From positions 1 through 26,883 of the forward strand of contig DATMKQ010000324.1 of assembly GCA_035571275.1 (NCBI GenBank): a stretch of 26,883 bases of DNA, in the 5' to 3' direction. This DNA is from Trebonia sp035571275 (GTDB taxonomy: Bacteria; Actinomycetota; Actinomycetes; Streptosporangiales; Streptosporangiaceae). Position numbers and translations under genes: made by a program. The notes below the pieces were generated by a model, which saw only the letters and a program-made list of their open reading frames with translations, was not told where the DNA came from and made no database searches. This document shows, piece after piece, positions 15,763 to 22,133 of this stretch; within the stretch, counting starts at the first letter, position 1, and every line of letters begins with the position of its first letter.

Positions 15763-15797
15763 GATTAGTTGGACTAATCGCGCTGTAAGAGGATAAT
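15763..15797 (+). promoter_or_regulatory. Tad operon promoter with palindromic operator over the -35 box
   Basis: TTGGAC (15769-15774), a 17-bp spacer and GATAAT (15792-15797) make a good housekeeping-type promoter reading into cpaB, giving a leader of roughly 80 nt. A perfect palindrome GATTAGT-TGG-ACTAATC (15763-15779) covers the -35 box, a classic position for a repressor. The promoter for the divergent WXG100-eccC operon, in the same 232-bp spacer, could not be placed with confidence. Confidence 0.65.
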
Positions 15798-15885
15798 GTT
15801 GCCTTCGCTGATCGCGCTATCCCTGGGTGCTTGCATAAGAGATAAATAACCATCAATTTGCATCATTGACCAGGGGGTTATTCGA

Positions 15886-16584
15886 GTGGCCAACGATCGA
15901 GGGACGCTGTCCCGGGGGGGCGTGCAGCAGGATCCGTGGGTCGGCCCGACGGCCCCGGCGGGGCGGCGGCTGCCGAGCACGCCACGCGAACGAAAGCCCG
16001 CGCTGGCCGTGCTGGCCGTGCTGTTGATCGTTGGCGGCGCGCTCGCGGCGGGCCTGGTCGTGGTGCGGTCGGGTCAGCGGGTCGGCGCGATCGAGATCAC
16101 CGCGCCGGTCACGGCGGGTGAGCTTGTCCCGGCGAGCGCCATGAGCGAAGTGATGGTCCCCGGCGACACTGGCGTGCGGTACGTGGCCTGGCGCGAGGAA
16201 AGCGTGGTCGCGCAGTGGTACGCGACGGAGAACATCGCCGAGGGAACCCTGCTTGACCAGGGGATGATCAGTCAGTCCAACCCGCTGTCCAAGAACGAAC
16301 CCGAGGTGGGGCTGGCGCTGAAGGACGGGCAGTTGCCCGTCAGCCTGCAGCCGGGCGACACGATCAGCATCTATTCCACGTCCAACGCCAGCAACGGCTG
16401 CCCCGGCAAGTCGGGCGGTGTACTGGCGCAGGACGTGACCGTGGTCAGCCTCTCCGCGAGTGCGACCGGCACGGGCACGACGGACGTCGTCGTCGAGATG
16501 CCGCCGGGGACGGACGTCGGTACGGTCATGTGCAACTCCGCCAACGGAACCGCCGGAATCGCGATCATCACCCAGGGCGCCTAA
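15886..16584 (+). CDS. cpaB: SAF-domain pilus assembly protein, CpaB/RcpC-like
   Basis: This is a 232-residue protein with a cytoplasmic N-terminus, one TM helix (about residues 38-60, LAVLAVLLIVGGALAAGLVVV) and an extracytoplasmic SAF-like domain from about 70 (ITAPVTAGELVPASAMSEVMV, then ATENIAEGTLLDQGMI). In Tad systems CpaB/RcpC is an envelope component of the assembly apparatus. The second half, with two Cys (CPGKSGG and VMCNSANG), is a beta-rich region typical of actinobacterial homologues. GTG 15886 is preceded by AGGGGG with an 8-nt gap. It is the first gene of the Tad operon, 3 nt before the CpaE-like gene. Start choice is reasonably safe. Confidence 0.8.
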   Translation: MANDRGTLSRGGVQQDPWVGPTAPAGRRLPSTPRERKPALAVLAVLLIVGGALAAGLVVVRSGQRVGAIEITAPVTAGELVPASAMSEVMVPGDTGVRYVAWREESVVAQWYATENIAEGTLLDQGMISQSNPLSKNEPEVGLALKDGQLPVSLQPGDTISIYSTSNASNGCPGKSGGVLAQDVTVVSLSASATGTGTTDVVVEMPPGTDVGTVMCNSANGTAGIAIITQGA

Positions 16585-16587
16585 TCG

Positions 16588-17415
16588 ATGGCGCTGATCA
16601 CGCTCGCCGCGGACAAGGGAGCGCCAGGCGTCACGACGGCGGCGCTCGCGCTCGCGTCGGTCTGGCCCAACCCGGTCCTGCTCGCCGAGTGCGACCCGTC
16701 CGGCGGCGACCTGATGTTCCGGTTTCCCGCGCCGGACGGGCACCGCCTGGACCCGCGCCGCGGCCTGCTCAGCCTGGCCGTCGCGGGTCGCCGTGACTAC
16801 CAGCAGCAGCAGATCTGGCAGCACGCTCAGAAGATCCACGGCGGACTCGACGTGCTCGTCGGCGTGACCAACGCCGAGCAAGGCGCCGGACTTGGCAGCC
16901 TGTGGGGGCCGCTGGGGAAGATGCTCTCCGCCATGCCAGAGGCCGACGCGATCGCGGACTGCGGCCGGATCGGCCCTGACGGGCCGGCGTACGACTTGCT
17001 GGCCGCCGCGGACGCGGTGGTGCTTGTCACTCGTCCTGACGTCGCGGAAGTCATCAGGCTGCGGGACCGGGCCGCGGCGATGGCGATGGCGATGGAGCGG
17101 CGCGGCAAGCGCGGCTTCGCGATCGACGTGCTCGTGATCGCCGACCCGCAGCAGCTGAAGGATGCGGAAGCCGAGGTCGCGCACGCTGTCGCGCAAGCCG
17201 GGGTGCCGCTGCGCCGGACGGTCGGGCTGGCCCGCGACCAGAAGGGCGCCGTGCTGCTCAGCGGCGCCTGGGGCGCCTGGGGCGGCAAGCTCGACAGGAC
17301 GCTGCTGATGCGGACGGCGAGAGAGGTAGCCGGGTCGCTTTGCTCTGTTTCCCCCGGGGGGACAGCCCAGGACGACTCTTCGCGGCCACTAACGCACCAG
17401 GTCAGGGCCGGGTGA
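16588..17415 (+). CDS. CpaE/TadZ-like ParA/MinD-family ATPase
   Basis: This 275-residue protein is of the ParA/MinD class that localises Tad machinery. The N-terminus ITLAADKGAPGVTTAALALA corresponds to the deviant Walker A. The signature Lys (Lys10) is present, but the second, GKT-type lysine is replaced by Val15, so ATP binding may be weak or altered. LLAECDPSGGDLMFRF is the Asp-containing switch region and AIADCGRIGPDGPAYDLLAAADAVVLVTRPD the Walker B-like part. No N-terminal receiver domain, as found in Caulobacter CpaE, is present. The last 25 residues include SVSPGGT encoded by CCCCCGGGGGGACAG, reminiscent of the repeat in eccC. It lies between cpaB and cpaF with gaps of 3 and 7 nt. Confidence 0.85.
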   Translation: MALITLAADKGAPGVTTAALALASVWPNPVLLAECDPSGGDLMFRFPAPDGHRLDPRRGLLSLAVAGRRDYQQQQIWQHAQKIHGGLDVLVGVTNAEQGAGLGSLWGPLGKMLSAMPEADAIADCGRIGPDGPAYDLLAAADAVVLVTRPDVAEVIRLRDRAAAMAMAMERRGKRGFAIDVLVIADPQQLKDAEAEVAHAVAQAGVPLRRTVGLARDQKGAVLLSGAWGAWGGKLDRTLLMRTAREVAGSLCSVSPGGTAQDDSSRPLTHQVRAG

Positions 17416-17422
17416 TCTCGGC

Positions 17423-18721
17423 GTGGACCATGGGCTTGTCAAGCGGCTGCGGGGCGAGGTGGGCGACCGGCTCGCCGAGCAACGGCGCCTTGACGCCACT
17501 AACGGCATGGCGCCCATGTCCGGTGAGGACGAACGGCAGTTCGCCCGGGCGCTGATCGCGCAGGCGCTGGAAAACCACGCCAGGGCCGAGATCATGGCCG
17601 GTCGCCCGCCGCTCAACGCGCAAACGGAGGGCGACCTCGCCGAGGCGATCCACGCCGCGCTGTTCGGCGTGGGCCGGCTGCAGCCGCTGCTGGAAGACGA
17701 GCAGATCGAGAACGTCGACATCAACGGCTGTGACCGGGTGTTCATCGGCTACGCCGACGGTCGCGAGGTAACCGGCGAGCCGGTCGCCGACAGCGACGAC
17801 GAGCTCGTCGAGCTGATCCAGACGCTCGCCGCCTACTCGGGCCTGTCCAGCCGCCCGTTCGACACCGCCAACCCGCAGCTCGACCTGCGGCTGCCCGATG
17901 GCTCCAGGCTGTCGGCCGTCATGGACGTCACGCTGCGGCCGGCGATCTCGATCCGCCGCGCCCGGATGGGCAAGGTGTTCCTGGCCGACCTGGTCGGCAA
18001 CGGGACGATGAGCCCTGAGGTCGGGAGCTTCCTCGCCGCGGCGGTCGGCGCCAGGAAGAACATCATGGTCGCGGGTTCCACCAACGCCGGGAAGACCACG
18101 CTGCTGCGGGCGCTGGCCAACCAGATCCCCGCCGATGAGCGGCTGATCACGGTCGAGCGGGCGCTCGAGGCCGGCCTCGATCACTTCCCCGAGCTGCACC
18201 CGAACGTCGTGGCGTTCGAGGAGCGGCTGCCGAACAGCGAGGGACAGGGCGCGATCTCGATGGCCGAGCTCGTCCGCCGCTCGCTGCGGATGAACCCGAG
18301 CCGGGTCATCGTCGGTGAGGTGCTCGGCGACGAGATCGTCACGATGCTCAACGCGATGACCCAGGGCAACGACGGGTCGCTGTCGACGATCCACTCGAAT
18401 TCCTCGCTCGAGGTGTTCAACCGGATCTCCACGTACGCGATCCAGGCGGCGGAGCGGCTGCCGATCGAGGCGACGCACATGCTGATCGCCGGCGCGATCG
18501 ACTTCGTGGTCTTCCTGGAGAAGCGGAACGACTACGCCAAAGGCGGACGGCTGCGCCGGTATGTCAGCAGCGTCAGGGAGGTGACCGGGGTGGACGGACG
18601 CGTGCTGTCCAGCGAGGTGTTCACGCCCGGGCCGGACGGCAGGGCGGTGGCGCACGCGCCCGCGGCCTGCGCCGCCGAGCTCGCGGAGCACGGATATGTC
18701 CCCGGCCGGGGAGGCTGGTGA
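17423..18721 (+). CDS. cpaF: CpaF/TadA-type secretion ATPase
   Basis: This is the 432-residue hexameric motor that drives assembly of Flp pili. The N-terminal domain contains LFGVGRLQPLLEDEQIENVDINGCDRVFI, typical of the CpaF branch. The catalytic domain has Walker A AGSTNAGKTTLLRAL (Lys224), an Asp/Glu box ITVERALEAGL, and RMNPSRVIVGEVLGDEIVTML containing the Walker B-like Glu. His box MTQGNDGSLSTIHSNS follows. The usual IEDTxEL appears as VERALEAGL, a form seen in actinobacterial homologues. GTG 17423 comes 7 nt after the previous stop, with no strong ribosome site, suggesting re-initiation; the next gene begins at its stop (TGATG). It acts at the inner face of the membrane with TadB/TadC. 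Confidence 0.93.
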   Translation: MDHGLVKRLRGEVGDRLAEQRRLDATNGMAPMSGEDERQFARALIAQALENHARAEIMAGRPPLNAQTEGDLAEAIHAALFGVGRLQPLLEDEQIENVDINGCDRVFIGYADGREVTGEPVADSDDELVELIQTLAAYSGLSSRPFDTANPQLDLRLPDGSRLSAVMDVTLRPAISIRRARMGKVFLADLVGNGTMSPEVGSFLAAAVGARKNIMVAGSTNAGKTTLLRALANQIPADERLITVERALEAGLDHFPELHPNVVAFEERLPNSEGQGAISMAELVRRSLRMNPSRVIVGEVLGDEIVTMLNAMTQGNDGSLSTIHSNSSLEVFNRISTYAIQAAERLPIEATHMLIAGAIDFVVFLEKRNDYAKGGRLRRYVSSVREVTGVDGRVLSSEVFTPGPDGRAVAHAPAACAAELAEHGYVPGRGGW

Positions 18722-19620
18722 TGGATACCTTCACGACGACCGCGCTGCTCGCCGTCTTCCTCGGCGGGTTGGCTGGTGCCGGGCTGTTCCTCCTGGTGGT
18801 AGCGATCCGGGGCGTCCCGGTCCGGGCGCAAGCCGGCCCCGGCAGGCTGGAACGGTGGCTGCGCGACGTGATGGGCTGGCGCGGCGCCATTGCCCTGGTC
18901 CTCGGCGCGATCGCGCTCGCGGCGACCGGCTGGGTCGTCGCCGGCGTCGGCGTCACGCTGCTCGCGCTTGGCTGGAGCTCGCTCGGCGGCTCGGCGGCCG
19001 AGCGCCGCGCGATGAGCCGGCTGGACGGGCTCGCGGTCTGGACCGAGTCGCTGCGCGACACGATCGCCGGCGCGGTCGGTCTCGAGCAGGCCATCCCCGC
19101 CTCGCTGCGAGTGGCCGCGCCAACCATCAGAGGGCCGCTGGAGAACCTGGTGGGCCGGCTGCATACCCGGGTGCCGATGCCGGACGCGCTGCGCCGGTTC
19201 GCGGACGAGCTGAACGACCCGAGCGCCGACCTGATCATCGCCGCGCTCATCATCAACGCCCGGCTGCGCGGTCCGGGCCTGCGCGACCTGCTCGGCGCGC
19301 TGTCCGAGTCGGTCCGCGAGGAACTCGACATGCGCCGCAGGGTGTCCGCGGAGCGCCGCTCGACCCGCAGGTCCGTGCAGATCGTGGTCGGGATCTCGGT
19401 CGGGCTCGCGCTTGGCATGGGGATCTTCAACCGCGGTTACGTGCACGTCTACGACCGCCCGGTGGGGCAGGCCGTGCTGGTCCTCGTCGGCGCCCTGTAC
19501 GCGGCCGGGTTCCTCTGGCTGCGCAAGCTCGCGAACTTCGACTCGCCTGAGCGGCTGCTCGCCGTGCCGTTCGGTCAGCCCGGGGCGGGCGGCGACGCGG
19601 AGTGGGGAGGGGCGCGATGA
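18721..19620 (+). CDS. tadB: TadB-like type II secretion system F-domain protein
   Basis: This is a 299-residue inner-membrane platform protein. It has one N-terminal TM (about residues 8-29), a hydrophobic pair at about 55-85, a cytoplasmic T2SSF region (about 105-225, with GAVGLEQAIPASLR and ALSESVREELDMRRRVSAERRSTR), and two C-terminal TM helices (QIVVGISVGLALGMGIF and AVLVLVGALYAAGFLWL). The basic SAERRSTRRSVQ stretch before the last helices is typical. ATG 18721 (rather than GTG 18718) is chosen because GGGGAGG lies 6 nt before it; it overlaps the cpaF stop. It ends in an ATGA overlap with tadC, consistent with equal production of the two platform proteins. Confidence 0.9.
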   Translation: MDTFTTTALLAVFLGGLAGAGLFLLVVAIRGVPVRAQAGPGRLERWLRDVMGWRGAIALVLGAIALAATGWVVAGVGVTLLALGWSSLGGSAAERRAMSRLDGLAVWTESLRDTIAGAVGLEQAIPASLRVAAPTIRGPLENLVGRLHTRVPMPDALRRFADELNDPSADLIIAALIINARLRGPGLRDLLGALSESVREELDMRRRVSAERRSTRRSVQIVVGISVGLALGMGIFNRGYVHVYDRPVGQAVLVLVGALYAAGFLWLRKLANFDSPERLLAVPFGQPGAGGDAEWGGAR

Positions 19621-20522
19621 GTCCTGCTGCCCTCGTCGCCGGCGCGGTCGCCGGCGCGGGCCTGTTCTTCTTGATCTTCGCGCTCATCCCGCGCAAGGTC
19701 AGGCTGTCCAAGCGGCTGGCCGCCTTCGACGCGCAGCGGGGCGCCGACTTGCTGCCCAGGTACGCCGACAGCATCTCGGGCAGCGCGATGGACCGGCGGC
19801 TCGGCGGCGCGCTCGCCGCCTTCTGCGCCGAGCAGGGCTGGGAGTTTCCGTCGCTGCGGGCCACCCTGGCGCTCGCCGACAAGTCGCTGGAAAGCTTCCT
19901 GGCCACGAAGGTGCTGCTCGGGGTGTTCGGCTTCTTGCTCGGCCCGCTACTGCAGGGGGTGGCGAGCGCCGCCGGACTGCACCTGCCGTTCGCGCTCCCC
20001 GTCTGGCTCGGGCTGCTGCTTGGCGCGATGTTCTTCCTGCTGCCCGACCTTGAGGTGAAGCAGAAGGCCGAGCAGCGCCGGAAGGACTTCAGGCACGCCG
20101 TCGGCGCTTTCCTTGACCTGGTCAGCATGAACCTGGCTGGCGGCCGCGGCGTGCCAGAGGCGCTGATGTCGGCCAGTGAGATGGGCGGCGGCTGGTCGAT
20201 GTCGCGCATCAGGGACGCGCTGGCGAACGCGCGGATCACCGGGCAGACGCCCTGGCAGGCGCTCGGCGGGCTCGCCGACGAGGTCAAGGTGGACGAGCTG
20301 CGCGACCTCGCCGCCTCGCTGGGCCTGGTCGCCGACGACGGCGCGAAGGTCCGCGAGTCGCTGACCGCCCGCGCCGCGAGCCTGCGGCGGCGCGAGCTCA
20401 CAGACGCCGCGGGCCAGGCGGGGGAGCGGTCGCAGTCGATGCTGGTCGCCCAGATGCTGCTCGTCCTGGGATTCCTGCTGTTTTTGGTCTATCCCGTGAT
20501 CCCTGCCCTGACAGGGGTTTAA
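19617..20522 (+). CDS. tadC: TadC-like type II secretion system F-domain protein
   Basis: This is the second platform protein, 301 residues. TM1 is at about 5-24 (VAGAVAGAGLFFLIFALIP), and a TM pair at about 100-143 (VLLGVFGFLLGPLLQ and LPVWLGLLLGAMFFLLPD). The T2SSF domain with KDFRHAVGAFLDLVSMNLAGGRGVPEAL spans about 155-275, and a last TM (MLLVLGFLLFLVYPVIPAL) reaches the C-terminus. ATG 19617 overlaps the tadB stop and has GGGGAGG 6 nt upstream. The predicted topology matches TadC partners that bind the CpaF ATPase. It is followed after 19 nt by the small pilin gene. Confidence 0.91.
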   Translation: MSPAALVAGAVAGAGLFFLIFALIPRKVRLSKRLAAFDAQRGADLLPRYADSISGSAMDRRLGGALAAFCAEQGWEFPSLRATLALADKSLESFLATKVLLGVFGFLLGPLLQGVASAAGLHLPFALPVWLGLLLGAMFFLLPDLEVKQKAEQRRKDFRHAVGAFLDLVSMNLAGGRGVPEALMSASEMGGGWSMSRIRDALANARITGQTPWQALGGLADEVKVDELRDLAASLGLVADDGAKVRESLTARAASLRRRELTDAAGQAGERSQSMLVAQMLLVLGFLLFLVYPVIPALTGV

Positions 20523-20541
20523 CGGTGGAAAAGAGGCAACA

Positions 20542-20760
20542 ATGGATTACCGCAACTACTTCACCTACACCTGGGCGTCGCTCGGCACGCACATGGCACG
20601 GTTGCGAGCCGCGCTGCGCGACGGTGACCGCGGCGCGTCGGCGGTGGAGCTGGCGTTCATCACCGCGGGGCTCCTCGTCGTCGCCGGGCTCATCTACCTC
20701 GCGATTCACACGTTCGTCCAGAACGAGAGCAACAAGATCCAGAGCAACACGGGTCCCTGA
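20542..20760 (+). CDS. small Flp-type pilin or pseudopilin
   Basis: This 72-residue protein is probably the major pilin or a pseudopilin. A 30-residue basic N-terminus ends in GDRGASAVELAF, followed by a hydrophobic helix (ITAGLLVVAGLIYLAIHTF) and a short polar tail. The Gly/Ala cleavage context with Glu at +5 (ASAVE) fits prepilin peptidase processing. The helix is more TadE-like than the usual Flp ATAVEYALMVALIAV, so pseudopilin is an alternative. AGAGG lies about 6 nt before ATG 20542. The gene ends CCC TGA C, and the following TadE frame is +1 relative to it with no ordinary start codon. Confidence 0.72.
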   Translation: MDYRNYFTYTWASLGTHMARLRAALRDGDRGASAVELAFITAGLLVVAGLIYLAIHTFVQNESNKIQSNTGP

Positions 20761-20761
20761 C
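20755..20761 (+). other. candidate +1 frameshift site CCC-TGA-C between pilin and tadE frames
   Basis: The pilin frame stops at TGA 20758-20760, preceded by CCC and followed by C. Slipping +1 at CCC reads CCT GAC and enters the tadE frame exactly, producing one fused chain of about 215 residues. UGA followed by C is a weak stop, and pyrimidine-rich codons before UGA favour slippage in known cases such as prfB. A sequencing error, or initiation at a non-standard codon, are alternatives. Confidence 0.35.
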
Positions 20762-21190
20762 CTCAGGTCCGATCGCGGCGCCAGCGCGGTGGAGCTCGCC
20801 GTGCTCGCGCCCGCGTTTCTCGGGGTGATCATGCTGATCATCCAGTTCGGGCTGTGGTTCGACGCGCGCCAGATCGCCCTCGCGGCGGCCCAGGTCGGCG
20901 CGCGCGTGGCCAGGGAGGAGTACTTCCCCGAGCGGAATGCGTGGAGCGGCGACGCCACCAGCGCCGCGACGAACTACTACGACGGGCTGAACACCCACCT
21001 GCTCGGCACCCTCACGGCCACCTCGGTGACAGGCACGCAGAACGGCACGCCGGTCGTCGGGGTCACCGTGTCCGGTCCGCTCGGATTCTCCGTGTTCAAC
21101 TGGTTCGGCACCACCTGGACGATCACCGAGACCGTGACCGGCCCGGCCGAGTGCTTCCACCCGGCCGCCCTCGGCGGAGCATGCGGATGA
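20759..21190 (+). CDS. tadE: TadE-like pseudopilin, start unresolved
   Basis: Family homology begins with SDRGASAVELAVLAPAFLGV, a prepilin-like processing motif (Glu at +5 after Gly) and N-terminal TM helix. An extracytoplasmic domain of about 100 residues ends in AALGGACG. TadE-family pseudopilins assist Flp pilus assembly. Between the upstream pilin stop and the motif there is no in-frame ATG, GTG or TTG. The nearest upstream in-frame GTG (20624) lies deep inside the pilin gene, and the nearest downstream (20789) would cut off the processing motif. The coordinates therefore mark the homologous reading frame, not a proven start. The stop overlaps the next gene (ATGA at 21187). Confidence 0.75.
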   Translation, partial: DLRSDRGASAVELAVLAPAFLGVIMLIIQFGLWFDARQIALAAAQVGARVAREEYFPERNAWSGDATSAATNYYDGLNTHLLGTLTATSVTGTQNGTPVVGVTVSGPLGFSVFNWFGTTWTITETVTGPAECFHPAALGGACG

Positions 21191-21627
21191 AGCGGGAGCG
21201 CGGGTCGATGTCGGTCGAGCTGGCGATCGTGATTCCGGCGCTGGCGCTGCTGTTGCTCATCGTGGCGCTCGGCGGGCGCCTCGTGGAGGCGCAGGGCGCG
21301 ATCGACGGCGCGGCCAGGGACGCCGCGCGCGCCGCCTCGCTGGCCAGGTACCCGGGCACCGGGCCGCTCGGCGCCACGTCGCTCGCACAGCAGGCGGCTG
21401 CCGGCGACCTGTCGGGCTACTGCACCGGCGGCGACCTCGCCGTCACGGTGACCAGCTTCCCCGCGCTCGACCAGCCCGCCCAGCTCGGCGACAACGTCAC
21501 CGTCCAGGTGACGTGCGACATCAACACGAGCGTCTTCGGTGTGCTTGGGCTCGGCGCGAGGCACCAGATGACGGCGAACGCGATCGCGCCGCTCGACCCG
21601 TTCATGTGCCGGGGGACGCAGTGCTGA
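21187..21627 (+). CDS. second TadE-like pseudopilin
   Basis: This is a 146-residue TadE-family protein. The motif RERGSMSVELAIVIPALALLLL gives a Gly-Ser processing site with Glu at +5 and one TM helix. LVEAQGAIDGAARDAARAASLARYPG, typical of TadE/TadG-like minor pilins, follows. Four later Cys are present (GYCTGG, QVTCDI, MCRGTQC). ATG 21187 is preferred to in-frame ATG 21181 because GGCGGAG sits 7 nt before it and it forms an ATGA overlap with the previous gene. Its stop overlaps the GTG of the next gene, so all three small pseudopilin genes are translationally linked. Being exported, it probably forms disulfides. Confidence 0.83.
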   Translation: MKRERGSMSVELAIVIPALALLLLIVALGGRLVEAQGAIDGAARDAARAASLARYPGTGPLGATSLAQQAAAGDLSGYCTGGDLAVTVTSFPALDQPAQLGDNVTVQVTCDINTSVFGVLGLGARHQMTANAIAPLDPFMCRGTQC

Positions 21628-22133
21628 AGCGGCTGGGGCTGAGCGACGCGGGCGCGGGTGAGCGGGGATCGGTCGCGGTCTTCACGGCGGTCTTCGCCTT
21701 CGCCGTGCTGCTGCTGCTCGCGGTCCTCGTCGACGGCGGCAGCACGCTGAGCGCGCGGGAACGCGCCGCCGACATCGCCGAGCAAGCCGCCCGCGCGGCG
21801 GTCACCGACCTGTCGGTGCCCGCGCTCCGCGACCAACCTCCACAAGTCGTCATCGACTGGACCACTGCCTGCCAGTACGCGATGAAGGCGGTGCAGGACT
21901 ACGCGCTGAACTCGGGCGACGCCTCCGTGCACATGACCTATTGCGGCGAGCCCACCGCCCCTCCCGCCGGGGAGAGCCTCGTCCCTCCAGGCGAGAATCC
22001 TCTTCAGACGGCCATGGTCACCGTGCAGGTGAAGACACAGTCGGCGATCCCCGGCTTCCCGTCGCTGACCATGACCGCGACCCAGACCGCCACCGCGGCG
22101 TGCGGCAACGCCGACATCCAGGAGGTGTGTTAG
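21621..22133 (+). CDS. TadG-like membrane-anchored pilus assembly protein
   Basis: This 170-residue protein begins with a polar N-terminus, then GERGSVAVFTAVFAFAVLLLLAVLVDGG, an N-terminal TM helix of the TadG/TadE kind. ARERAADIAEQAARAA is the conserved helix after the membrane. The extracytoplasmic domain has four Cys (TACQYA, MTYCGEP, AACGNA, QEVC). The Glu normally at +5 is replaced (GSVAVF), so it may stay uncleaved, as TadG-type proteins do. GTG 21621 has GGGGGA about 5 nt upstream and overlaps the preceding stop; GTG 21606 is an alternative. It abuts the LysM-BTAD gene without a gap. Confidence 0.78.
   Translation: MLKRLGLSDAGAGERGSVAVFTAVFAFAVLLLLAVLVDGGSTLSARERAADIAEQAARAAVTDLSVPALRDQPPQVVIDWTTACQYAMKAVQDYALNSGDASVHMTYCGEPTAPPAGESLVPPGENPLQTAMVTVQVKTQSAIPGFPSLTMTATQTATAACGNADIQEVC

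Noticed and set aside
15853..17196. 447-codon minus-strand open frame opposite cpaB and the CpaE-like gene
   Set aside because: The plus strand has clear SAF and ParA-like proteins with good starts; this frame is Arg/His/Gly-rich shadow.
20525..20758. Upstream GTG (20525 or 20624) as the real start of TadE
   Set aside because: These would place 45-78 Arg/Ser-rich shadow residues, read out of frame across the pilin gene, before the processing motif.
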